From assembly GCA_963974055.1 (NCBI GenBank), contig CAXBCP010000001.1, positions 124,001 through 188,000 on the forward strand: DNA of 64,000 nucleotides, given 5' to 3'. This DNA comes from CAXBCP01 sp963974055 (GTDB taxonomy: Bacteria; Pseudomonadota; Alphaproteobacteria; MPNO01; UBA830). The notes beneath the pieces were generated by a model that saw only the letters and a program-made list of their open reading frames with translations, was not told where the DNA came from and made no database searches. Positions 44,213-52,059 of this stretch are shown one piece after another; within the stretch, counting starts at the first letter, position 1; each line of letters begins with the position of its first letter. A program made the translations under genes and the position numbers.

Positions 44213-44533
44213 GTGTCGGACATGGAACTCGAAGCAGCTGCCCGCGGATTTGCGGCGATGGGATCGGAAGCGCGCCTTCGCGTACTGAACACACTCGTTC
44301 GCGCCGGCGAGGGGGGATTGACCGTCGGGGATATCCAGGACCGCACCGGCATTGCGCCGTCGACACTGGCCCACCACCTGAAATTTCTGTCCGCTGCCGG
44401 ATTGCTGATCCAGGAACGCGACGGGCGGACTATCGTCAACCGGGCGGATTTTCCCCATCTTGACCGGCTGGCCGGATTCATCCTCGACGAATGTTGCGCC
44501 GATGCGCGACCAAAGGCGGCAAACAATGGTTGA
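44213..44533 (+). CDS. ArsR/SmtB-family winged-helix repressor
   Basis: The 106-residue protein has the ArsR layout: ARGFAAMGSEARLRVLNTLV, then recognition helix region IAPSTLAHHLKFLSAAGLL, then the wing ERDGRTIVNRADF. The usual metal site ELCVCD in the first DNA-binding helix is absent (LTVGDIQDRT instead). The only cysteines are a vicinal pair near the C-terminus (Cys94-Cys95), which could bind As(III) or organoarsenicals. GTG 44213 or ATG 44222 may be the start. Its stop overlaps the permease start by 8 nt, so the two are co-translated. Confidence 0.88.
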   Translation: MSDMELEAAARGFAAMGSEARLRVLNTLVRAGEGGLTVGDIQDRTGIAPSTLAHHLKFLSAAGLLIQERDGRTIVNRADFPHLDRLAGFILDECCADARPKAANNG

Positions 44534-45563
44534 TCTGGTTCTGCGAACCTGGCGCTCCGGCGCCTGGTCGTGGCGTATGCTGGCGACCCCGTGGACCGTC
44601 GTGGTGCTCTCGCCGGTGATCGTGTTGCTGGCGGATCCGGAAAATTTCGTTGCGGTCAATCTGTTCGCCGCCCGGGCATTCGCGGGCACGCTTCCCTTCA
44701 TTGCATTCGCGGTTTTCCTGATTGCCTATCTCAAGGCGGCGGGCGCAGAGGCGACGATCGCGACGGCATTCAAGGGACGCGAAATCCGCATGATCGTTTT
44801 TGCCGCCCTGCTCGGCGGGCTCGCCCCGTTCTGTTCCTGCGAGGTTATTCCCTTCATCGCCGGCCTGCTGGCCCTCGGCGCCCCCCTTTCCGCCGTGATG
44901 GCTTTTTGGCTGTCGTCGCCCCTGATCGATCCGCCGACCCTGCTGATCACCGCGGCCGCCCTTGGCTGGCCCTTCGCGGTCGGCAAGGCCGTCTTCGCCG
45001 TCGCGCTCGGCCTGTTCGGGGGATTCGCCGTGAAACTGGCTATGATGCGCGGCTACATGGGCAACCCGCTGCGGGTCTATGAAAACACCGGCTGCAGCAC
45101 CTGCGGTCCGTCGCCCTTCACCGGGAAACCGGTGTGGCGGGTCTGGGCCGAAAAGGCCCGCGTGCGGACCTTCGGTCAGGAATTCCGCATAAATGCGCTC
45201 TTTCTCGTCAAATGGCTGGCGCTCGCCTATACGCTGGAAGCCCTGCTTGTCACTTACGTTCCGGCCGACCTCATTGCGTCCGCCGTCGGCGGTCCCGGCA
45301 TCCTGCCGGTCGTAACCGCCGCCTTTGTCGGCATCCCGGCCTACCTGAACAGCTACGTCGCCCCGCCGCTTCTCGCCGGGTTGATGGAGCAGGGCATGAG
45401 CAACGGGGCCGCCATGTCGTTCATGGTCGCCGGCGCCGTCAGTTCCATCCCCGCCATGGCGGCGGTCTGGTCGCTGGTCCGCCGACCGGTCTTCGCCGTC
45501 TATCTGGCTTTGGGAATCGTCGGTGCGGTGCTGTCCGGGCTGATATTCCAGCTTCTGGTATAG
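44526..45563 (+). CDS. UPF0718/DUF318 permease, ArsP-like
   Basis: The 345-residue inner-membrane protein has about eight to ten segments in two repeats. The hallmark PFCSCEVIPF (Cys103, Cys105) is followed by FWLSSPLIDPPTLLITAAALGW; the second half has VGIPAYLNSYVAPPLLAGLM. ArsP members export trivalent organoarsenicals; other DUF318 proteins are uncharacterised. A further Cys-rich loop, NTGCSTCGPSPF, is present. Overlap with the arsR-type gene shows that it is the regulated target. The arsenic link rests on the regulator plus family; copper or other thiophilic stress is an alternative given the preceding ATPase. Confidence 0.8.
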   Translation: MVDLVLRTWRSGAWSWRMLATPWTVVVLSPVIVLLADPENFVAVNLFAARAFAGTLPFIAFAVFLIAYLKAAGAEATIATAFKGREIRMIVFAALLGGLAPFCSCEVIPFIAGLLALGAPLSAVMAFWLSSPLIDPPTLLITAAALGWPFAVGKAVFAVALGLFGGFAVKLAMMRGYMGNPLRVYENTGCSTCGPSPFTGKPVWRVWAEKARVRTFGQEFRINALFLVKWLALAYTLEALLVTYVPADLIASAVGGPGILPVVTAAFVGIPAYLNSYVAPPLLAGLMEQGMSNGAAMSFMVAGAVSSIPAMAAVWSLVRRPVFAVYLALGIVGAVLSGLIFQLLV

Positions 45564-45572
45564 CCCGGAATT

Positions 45573-46064
45573 TCAGCCGCCGACCCTGTTGATGAAATAC
45601 CGTCCCGGGTTCACGCCGTCGGGCAGTGGCTGTTCCTCCCAGTTCGCGACCGCGTATTCCTGATCGCTGCACACGATGCCGCCCCGGGCCATCAGGGCAT
45701 CGACCAGGGGGGCGATGGCGGCAATCAGCCGGGCATTGCTTTCCTTCTCGCCCGTGCCGATATCGCAATGGGCGAGGGCGGCGGGAACGCCGATCCGGTC
45801 CCCGGCGGCGGCAAGCGTTTCGGTAATATCGCCAAGGATCATGTGGTTGTCGTCGGGGATGCAGTCCGGATGGGCGGCGACGCGGCGGTCGAACACGAAA
45901 ATCTCGCGGTCGGGGAACAATTCGCGCAGGTGATCGAATGTGCGCCCGTTGCCGAGCCCGAGTTCCAGGACCGGGCCGGGGACGTCGGCAATAAGGTCCG
46001 CAGCCAGGTTCAGGCAGTCACGCTGCGCGGACACCCGGCGGATGAATGAATCAAGTCTGCTCAT
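45573..46064 (-). CDS. Class I SAM-dependent methyltransferase-like protein
   Basis: The 163-residue protein has a Rossmann methyltransferase motif I, VLELGLGNGRTFDHL (32-46), motif II EIFVFDRR with the acidic residue, and a post-motif LAHCDIGTGEKESN segment. It is shorter than many methyltransferases and lacks an obvious substrate-binding cap. It is the last gene of the leftward group behind the cyclic-nucleotide-binding and ABC genes, and convergent with the ArsP-like gene. A role in modifying the glycan or carrier of the neighbouring cluster is inferred only from position. Confidence 0.75.
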   Translation of the reverse strand: MSRLDSFIRRVSAQRDCLNLAADLIADVPGPVLELGLGNGRTFDHLRELFPDREIFVFDRRVAAHPDCIPDDNHMILGDITETLAAAGDRIGVPAALAHCDIGTGEKESNARLIAAIAPLVDALMARGGIVCSDQEYAVANWEEQPLPDGVNPGRYFINRVGG

Positions 46065-46114
46065 GTGGGCCGGCTCATATTGTGCTGTTCCTCAAACGCC
46101 CGTGCGGCCGTGGC

Positions 46115-46564
46115 TCACGCGGCGCTGTTGGCTTCGCGGAGCTGTGCGGTCGTGGCTTCGAGCCTGTGGGCCAGTTCGCGCATGATTTCCACCGACATAT
46201 CGGGGAATTCGCTGATTAGGCGGAAGAACAGGTCCTTGGTGATCGCCAGCGTCGTCAGTTCGGTTTCCGCGCGGATGGTTGCCGTGCGCGGCACGTCGAT
46301 GAGAATGGCGATTTCGCCGACGAAGTCGTTCTTGCCGACCTTGGCGACCGCCAATTCCCCGTTCGGGGTATCGATGACCACGTCCGCCTGCCCGTCGAGA
46401 ATGATATAGGCGGCATCGCCCGGGTCGCCCTGGTGGAACAGTTCCTGCCCGGCGGGAAAGGTCAGCCGTTCGCTGGTGAAGGCAAGCAGTTTCAGCTTCG
46501 ACGGGGCGATCTTCGCAAACAGCGGGACGCTGCGCAGAGCCTCGACCTCTTCATTCAGGCTCAC
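46115..46564 (-). CDS. Stand-alone cyclic-nucleotide-binding domain protein
   Basis: The 149-residue protein is almost entirely one CNB domain: LFHQGDPGDAAYIILDGQADVVID, then the phosphate-binding cassette FVGEIAILIDVPRTATIRA (Gly83-Glu84, Arg93) with the Glu and Arg that hold cyclic nucleotides. A C-terminal helix follows, but there is no winged-helix DNA-binding domain, so it is not a CRP/FNR transcription factor as it stands. It probably senses cAMP or cGMP and acts on a partner. The 66-nt spacing from the ABC gene on the same strand points to the ABC transporter as that partner. Confidence 0.85.
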   Translation of the reverse strand: MSLNEEVEALRSVPLFAKIAPSKLKLLAFTSERLTFPAGQELFHQGDPGDAAYIILDGQADVVIDTPNGELAVAKVGKNDFVGEIAILIDVPRTATIRAETELTTLAITKDLFFRLISEFPDMSVEIMRELAHRLEATTAQLREANSAA

Positions 46565-46630
46565 ATTTTCCTCCCGGTCTTACCTGTGAAAATCATACGC
46601 GCGGTCTTTCTCAAAGTCATTGCACCAAAC

Positions 46631-49282
46631 CTATTCGGCGCGGGCAAGATCGTGAAGGGCGGTACCCTCGCGGTTCAGCTCTTCGAACGTGCCCTGTTCG
46701 ATCACACGGCCGGATTTCATTACCAGGACGCGGTCGAATTCCGCCGCCATGGACGGGCGATGCACGGCCCAGACCAGGCCGCGCCCGTCGAATTCCTGTT
46801 TGAGCCCGGCAAGGATCGCGGTCTGCGCGGCACCGTCCAGGCTGCCCGTCGCTTCGTTCAGGATCAGCACGTCCGGCCGTTTGAGAACGGCGCGCGCAAT
46901 ACCGAGCTTCTGGCGCTGGCTGCCCGACAGCCGTCCGCCGCCATTGCCGACATGGAAACCGAGCCCGACTTCCATCACCGCGGCCCGCAGGTCCAGGCGG
47001 TCGATCACCTCGGCGATAATCTCGCCTACGCGCTCAGCGCCCCGCGCCTGACCGTAGGCCAGTTTGCCGAACAGAATATTGTCCTGCAACGACGCCGCGG
47101 CGTTGAACGCGCCCATATCGAAAAATTCGACCGCGCCAGCATATTCTTCCGGCAGGTTTTCGGCAAAGGCCTTGCGGGCCTTGAGGACGCGCTGCTGAAG
47201 ATCGTCGTCGATGACGCCGAGACGATGTCGCGCCGGCGATACCTTGAACGGCAGCGACAGCAGCATCGTGCGTTCCTCGGGGCGCAGCGACGCGATGCCG
47301 TCACGGTTTATCCGGGTCAGCACGGCCTGGTATTCGGGCAGGTCTTCGGCGGAAATAAAGCTGAACTGTTCGAAAAACGGATGGCCCGGCGGCAGATCGG
47401 CGAACAGTTCCGTCATGGTGGATGCGATCTGCTGTCCGGTATCGAGAAGGGCGTCGGTCAGGCCTTCGCGTTCCAGCAGGTCGAGCACATAGGTGTTCTC
47501 CGCGAGGCGATCCATGTCGAATCCGGCACCGATCGGCGTGCCGAATAACAGGTTTTCGCCGAGCGTCGCGTTTTCATTGTATTTTTCGGGGTCGAAGCCT
47601 TCGACGAGTGCGGCGATTTCCGGGTCCGTCAGCCGGTTGTGGAACTCGGTGCGTGCCTTCAGGAAAAGTTCCGCAAGAGCGGGCTGAATCGCCGGGTCGA
47701 TGGAGCCGCGCAGGCCGAGCTGATAGATGTCGTCGTCCAGCGCCACCATCTCGAGGGTTTCGAAGATGCGGGCAAGCAGCGCCTTGTCGTCCGCGACCCC
47801 CGCGCCGTCGTAATCGACCCAGTCGGCGTTCAGGTCGTCGGTCGAATTTCCGGCGATATCGGCCTCCGCGAGCCATTTGTCGGTCGCGTGGCGGGCATCG
47901 TCGTCGTATTCGGCGCCGCGCAACGGCAGGTGTCTGACGCCGTAGAGCAGATTGTCCCGTACGGTGGTCGAAAACATATAGGCGGCCGGCCCGACATAGG
48001 CGAGCCGGCGTCCAGTGACCGCTTCCGGCAGGTCCTCGGCCGATGCCCCGCCGAGACGAAGGGTCCCCGCGGTCGGCGATAGCAGGCGGGCGAGCAGTTG
48101 GGTGGTTTCGTCCTTGCCCGATCCGCCGCCGCCGACAAGAGCGATATGTTCGGCGGAATCGATCACGAAGGACGCGCCGTCGACCAGGGCGGCGCCGGTA
48201 TCGTCGATCAGCGACAGGTTCGATGCGGAAATTTCGCCGGTGATGGGCGCGATCGCATCCGGTTCGTCGAGCTGGCGGGATTCTTCGGTCAGCCCCACGG
48301 GCTGGAACTGTTCCATGACCTGTTCGTATTTGATCCTGGCGTCGGCCTGGCGCTGATAAAAATTCAGCAGTTCCTTCCACGGCGCGGCGAGGTCCTTGTG
48401 TGCGGCGATCGCCGCCATCAGCGTGCCGATCTCCAGTTCGCCCTTGATCGCCAGGTAGCCGCCGATGGCATAGAAAAAGAACGGGCCGAGCTGGTTGATC
48501 GAATTATTTAGAAACTTGACGATGAACTTCCAGATATAGATCTGGAGGCGCACGTCGTAGATCGATCCGAGCCGGTGTGAAAATTCGGCCCGTTCGCGGC
48601 GCGCCGTGTTGTGGGTGTGAATCTCCTGAACGCCGCCGACCGTCTCGCCGATCCGGTCCGACAGCTGGCGGACCAACCGGACGCGCTCCTTGCCGAGCAG
48701 ATTCACGCGGCGTTGAAGCTTGGGAATCAGGTAGCCCTGCAGCGGATAAAGCGCGACCGCGGCAAGCGCCATATACCAGTTCTGAACAAACAGAAAAGAC
48801 AGGATCACGACCAGGTACCCGCCCTGGAAAATCGGCAGTTTGAATGCATCACCGATAAATCCGCCGAGCGGTTCGACCTCGGCGGTCACCATGGTCACGA
48901 TTTCGGAGGATGAGGTTTTGCGGAACTGCGGCAGGGGAAAGCGGAGTACGCGACCGTACAAATCGAACCGCAGCCGGCGCAGCATGCGCTCGCCGGTGAT
49001 CCCGGCATAGAGGTTGATGATGTATTTGAAGGCCTGGTTGACGATGACCAGCGCCAGGAACGCGCCGCACAGCAGCCACAGATAGTCGACCTGTTCGAAA
49101 TCGAACTGCGCCAGGGTGGTTGGGAAGGTCGTGTTTTTCCCCTGAATCGCGCCGTTCACGATCAGTTTGGGCAGCTCGTAAAACGCATAGAGGAAGGGAA
49201 AGGAAGCCGTTGCCATGATCGTCAGCACGATCTGGCGACGCAGCGAATAGCGGATTATATAGCGGTAAATGCTTGTTTCCAC
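46631..49282 (-). CDS. Unusual ABC transporter (membrane domain + split, degenerate NBD)
   Basis: The 883-residue protein has an ABC exporter-type membrane domain (about 1-325) fused to a nucleotide-binding domain. Walker A is GGGGSGKDET (384-393), where Asp391 replaces the usual Ser/Thr. The post-Q-loop motif TTVRDNLLYG (439-448) is followed by a huge insertion before the signature RLSGSQRQKLGIARA (784-798). Walker B reads VLILNEATGSLD, with Asn809 for the Mg-binding Asp but Glu810 kept; the H-loop His841 is present. The insertion repeats the post-Q-loop motif twice (ATLGENLLFG 572-581, ASLQDNILFG 730-739), each preceded by an LKAR-F-L block (541-551, 700-710), so it contains an internal duplication. 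It is divergent from the glycan operon. Confidence 0.85.
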   Translation of the reverse strand: METSIYRYIIRYSLRRQIVLTIMATASFPFLYAFYELPKLIVNGAIQGKNTTFPTTLAQFDFEQVDYLWLLCGAFLALVIVNQAFKYIINLYAGITGERMLRRLRFDLYGRVLRFPLPQFRKTSSSEIVTMVTAEVEPLGGFIGDAFKLPIFQGGYLVVILSFLFVQNWYMALAAVALYPLQGYLIPKLQRRVNLLGKERVRLVRQLSDRIGETVGGVQEIHTHNTARRERAEFSHRLGSIYDVRLQIYIWKFIVKFLNNSINQLGPFFFYAIGGYLAIKGELEIGTLMAAIAAHKDLAAPWKELLNFYQRQADARIKYEQVMEQFQPVGLTEESRQLDEPDAIAPITGEISASNLSLIDDTGAALVDGASFVIDSAEHIALVGGGGSGKDETTQLLARLLSPTAGTLRLGGASAEDLPEAVTGRRLAYVGPAAYMFSTTVRDNLLYGVRHLPLRGAEYDDDARHATDKWLAEADIAGNSTDDLNADWVDYDGAGVADDKALLARIFETLEMVALDDDIYQLGLRGSIDPAIQPALAELFLKARTEFHNRLTDPEIAALVEGFDPEKYNENATLGENLLFGTPIGAGFDMDRLAENTYVLDLLEREGLTDALLDTGQQIASTMTELFADLPPGHPFFEQFSFISAEDLPEYQAVLTRINRDGIASLRPEERTMLLSLPFKVSPARHRLGVIDDDLQQRVLKARKAFAENLPEEYAGAVEFFDMGAFNAAASLQDNILFGKLAYGQARGAERVGEIIAEVIDRLDLRAAVMEVGLGFHVGNGGGRLSGSQRQKLGIARAVLKRPDVLILNEATGSLDGAAQTAILAGLKQEFDGRGLVWAVHRPSMAAEFDRVLVMKSGRVIEQGTFEELNREGTALHDLARAE

Positions 49283-49491
49283 GGGGGTCCCGCTTGTGAC
49301 GCTGAGGGGAGACTCTCATCAGCTTTTACATGACTGGCGCTGTTTTTACGATAGGGCTTTGCATGATCGCAATGAGGATATGACGGGATTGTTTCCGGCA
49401 CAGTGACACCGGTCACAGCCCGGATTGCCGGTTTGCAGGAGATTGCCGAAACGGGAACGGAATAATCTCGGGTTGGGAGTGGGGGCAAGCT
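49283..49491. promoter_or_regulatory. Divergent promoter region of ABC and glycan operons
   Basis: This 209-nt gap separates the leftward ABC-CNB-methyltransferase genes from the rightward glycosyltransferase operon. It contains the CRP/FNR-like palindrome at 49403-49416. I could not place -35/-10 boxes with confidence. Confidence 0.5.
49403..49416. promoter_or_regulatory. CRP/FNR-family-like binding palindrome
   Basis: GTGA-N6-TCAC (flanked by A on each side, against the consensus T...A) matches the core of CRP-type operators TGTGA-N6-TCACA. It lies midway between two divergent operons, one of which encodes a cyclic-nucleotide-binding protein. Confidence 0.45.
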
Positions 49492-50751
49492 GTGCGATAT
49501 TCGCCCGATATTACGAGGTGGGACAACAGGATGGCATCCGAAAGGCGCCAACAGCGCGCACTCATCTATAGTCACGACAGTTTCGGTCTCGGCCATTTGC
49601 GCCGTTGCCGGGCCATCGCGCATGCGCTGGTCGATCACGACCCGGACATGTCGGTGATCATCCTGTCGGGTTCGCCGATCATCGGCAATTTCGATTTCCG
49701 CCGCCGCGTGGACTTTGTCCGCGTTCCCGGCGTGATCAAGCTGCGAAACGGCGACTACACATCCTACAGCCTTAATCTCGATATCGACCAGACGGTGGCG
49801 CTGCGGGCGTCGATCATCAAGCACACCGCCGATATTTTCGATCCCGATATTTTCATCGTCGACAAGGAACCGCTCGGTCTCCGCGGCGAAGTCGCCGAGA
49901 CGCTTGAGATGCTGAAGGAGCGGGGCACGCCCCTGGTGCTTGGTCTGCGCGACGTGATGGACGAGCCGTCCCTGCTGGCGCCGGAATGGAAACGCAAGAA
50001 TGTCATGCCGGCCCTTGAAAACCTGTATGACGAAATCTGGGTCTACGGCCTGCCCCAGATTTGCGATCCGCTGGCGGAAATCGACCTGTCGGCGCAGGTC
50101 CGCCGCAAGATGGTGTATACCGGGTATCTGGAACGCGAAGATGCGCGCGGCGCCCCGGTCGCCGACCATGCCATACCCTTCGACCGGCCCTATCTTCTCG
50201 TCACGCCGGGCGGTGGCGGCGACGGTGAAGCACTGGTCGACTGGGTGCTGCGGGCCTATGAGCAGGATCCGAATCCCGCCTATCCGGCGCTCCTGGTATT
50301 CGGGCCTTTCATGCAGCAGGAAAAACAGGCCGAATTCGCCCGCCGCACCGCGGATCTGGACCTTGTCGAGGCGATCACCTTCGAGGCCAATATCGAACCG
50401 CTGATCCAGGGCGCTGCGGGGATTGTGGCAATGGGCGGCTACAACACGTTCTGCGAGATTCTCTCATTTGACAAGCCGGCGCTTGTGGTGCCGCGCACGG
50501 TGCCGCGCATGGAACAGTTCATCCGCGCAGACCGCGCGCAGGAGCTTGGCCTGCTGCGGATGCTGACCGATGACGGCATTCGCGATGCCCGGGACATGGC
50601 GACGGCACTGCGCCATTTGCCGCAGCAGAACCGTCCGTCGGATGTTGTCGTTCCGGGATTGCTTGACGGTCTGCCCAATGTAAACCGTCTGGCGCGGCGG
50701 TTGAGCAGCCGTCGCGGGACGTCTATCGCCGCGGTTGCCGAACGCGGCTGA
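49492..50751 (+). CDS. Predicted glycosyltransferase, MurG/GT28-like fold (COG4671-type)
   Basis: The 419-residue protein begins (after a short leader) LIYSHDSFGLGHLRRCRAIAHAL, the GxGHxxR donor-domain start seen in MurG-like enzymes. It ends with AMGGYNTFCEILSFDKPALVVPR, the nucleotide-sugar binding block GGxxTxxE of GT-B enzymes. A TPGGGGDGEALVDW loop separates the domains. GTG 49492 is the longest start; ATG 49531 (MASERRQQRAL) is plausible. It heads the rightward operon and has a same-family paralogue four genes downstream (53,801). Substrates are unknown. Confidence 0.78.
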   Translation: MRYSPDITRWDNRMASERRQQRALIYSHDSFGLGHLRRCRAIAHALVDHDPDMSVIILSGSPIIGNFDFRRRVDFVRVPGVIKLRNGDYTSYSLNLDIDQTVALRASIIKHTADIFDPDIFIVDKEPLGLRGEVAETLEMLKERGTPLVLGLRDVMDEPSLLAPEWKRKNVMPALENLYDEIWVYGLPQICDPLAEIDLSAQVRRKMVYTGYLEREDARGAPVADHAIPFDRPYLLVTPGGGGDGEALVDWVLRAYEQDPNPAYPALLVFGPFMQQEKQAEFARRTADLDLVEAITFEANIEPLIQGAAGIVAMGGYNTFCEILSFDKPALVVPRTVPRMEQFIRADRAQELGLLRMLTDDGIRDARDMATALRHLPQQNRPSDVVVPGLLDGLPNVNRLARRLSSRRGTSIAAVAERG

Positions 50752-50767
50752 CCGGGCAAGCGATCGG

Positions 50768-52045
50768 ATGCCCGGTAAGACAGCCATCGTCCTGAAAGGA
50801 TATCCGCGCCTGTCGGAAACTTTCATCGCGCAGGAAATCCGTGGCCTGGAGCGGCGGGGGATGGATATTGAAATCGTTTCCCTGCGTCATCCGACCGATA
50901 GCCATACCCATCCCGTGCATGACGAAATCGCTGCGCCGGTCCGTTACCTGCCCGAATACCTTTATCAGGAACCGCGCCGCGTTTTCCGGGCCTGGCGGGC
51001 CATGCGGAAATTGCCTTCCTATCGTGCCGCTTTCCGGACCTGGCTCAGCGATCTGCGGCGCGACAGGACCCCGAACCGGATTCGCAGGTTCGGGCAGGCG
51101 CTGGTGATGGCGGATGAACTGCCGGCCGATATCGACCACATCCATGTTCATTTCCTGCACACGCCGGCATCGGTGGCACGCTACGCTGCAATCCTGACCG
51201 GCCGGCGGTGGACCGTTTCGGCGCACGCAAAGGACATCTGGACGTCGCCCGACTGGGAAATCCGCGAAAAACTGGATGCCTGCGACTGGCTGGTGACCTG
51301 TTCGGCCTATGCCCGCGATCATCTTGCGCGCCTGGACAAAAGCGGCTCGCGTGTCGAACTGGTCTATCACGGGCTGGACTGGACGCGTTTCCCCGCGCCG
51401 CCCGAACGCCGTGCGCTGCGCGACGGGAGCGACGCAACCGATCCGCTGCGGGTCTTGAGCGTCGGGCGGGCGGTCGAGAAAAAGGGGCACGACGTCCTGC
51501 TCGATGCGCTGAGCCGTCTGCCGCAGGGTCTGAACTGGCGGCTGTGGCATATCGGCGGCGGCGAATTGCGCGACACGCTGCGCGCCCGGGCAGAGCGCCT
51601 TGGGATTGCCGACCGGATTGACTGGCTGGGTGCATTGCCCCAGGGCGACGTGATCGACCGGTACCGCGATGCCGACCTATTCGTGCTGGCCAGCCGGGTC
51701 GGCGGCGACGGCGACCGCGACGGGCTGCCCAATGTGCTGATGGAAGCCCAGAGCCAGGCGTTGGCGTGCATCGCAACAGACGTTTCCGCCATTCCCGAAC
51801 TGATCGTCGATACCGAAACCGGGCTCCTGGTGCCGTCGGAAGATGCCGATGCGCTGTCTGCGGCAATCGCCGACCTGGCAGCTAATCCCGAGCGCCGCCT
51901 GTTCCTGGGGCGTAGCGGCGAAAGCCGCGTGCGGGGGCATTTTTCGTTCGACGCCGGTGTCGACAGGCTGATCGAAAAATTCGATCCGGAATCCGACCGG
52001 AATTCCGGCGCGGCGACGTCCCCGGCCGGCCGCGACGCGGCCTGA
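50768..52045 (+). CDS. Glycosyltransferase family 4 protein, colanic-acid WcaL-like
   Basis: The 425-residue GT-B enzyme starts KTAIVLKGYPRLSETFIAQEIRGLERRG, the pattern of WcaL/AmsK-type galactosyl transferases. It has the donor-site block SRVGGDGDRDGLPNVLMEAQSQALACIATDVSAIPELI with the E-x7-E-like arrangement. HIHVHFLHTPASVARYAA and SAHAKDIW are also typical. ATG 50768 lies 16 nt after the previous stop; a TTG at 50735 would overlap the upstream gene. Retaining transfer from a nucleotide sugar in the cytosol is the family mechanism; the sugar is unknown. Confidence 0.85.
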   Translation: MPGKTAIVLKGYPRLSETFIAQEIRGLERRGMDIEIVSLRHPTDSHTHPVHDEIAAPVRYLPEYLYQEPRRVFRAWRAMRKLPSYRAAFRTWLSDLRRDRTPNRIRRFGQALVMADELPADIDHIHVHFLHTPASVARYAAILTGRRWTVSAHAKDIWTSPDWEIREKLDACDWLVTCSAYARDHLARLDKSGSRVELVYHGLDWTRFPAPPERRALRDGSDATDPLRVLSVGRAVEKKGHDVLLDALSRLPQGLNWRLWHIGGGELRDTLRARAERLGIADRIDWLGALPQGDVIDRYRDADLFVLASRVGGDGDRDGLPNVLMEAQSQALACIATDVSAIPELIVDTETGLLVPSEDADALSAAIADLAANPERRLFLGRSGESRVRGHFSFDAGVDRLIEKFDPESDRNSGAATSPAGRDAA

Positions 52046-52059
52046 TTACGTTCCCGCAG

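Noticed and set aside
46115..46564. CRP/FNR transcription factor
   Set aside because: Only the cyclic-nucleotide-binding domain is present; there is no winged-helix DNA-binding domain.
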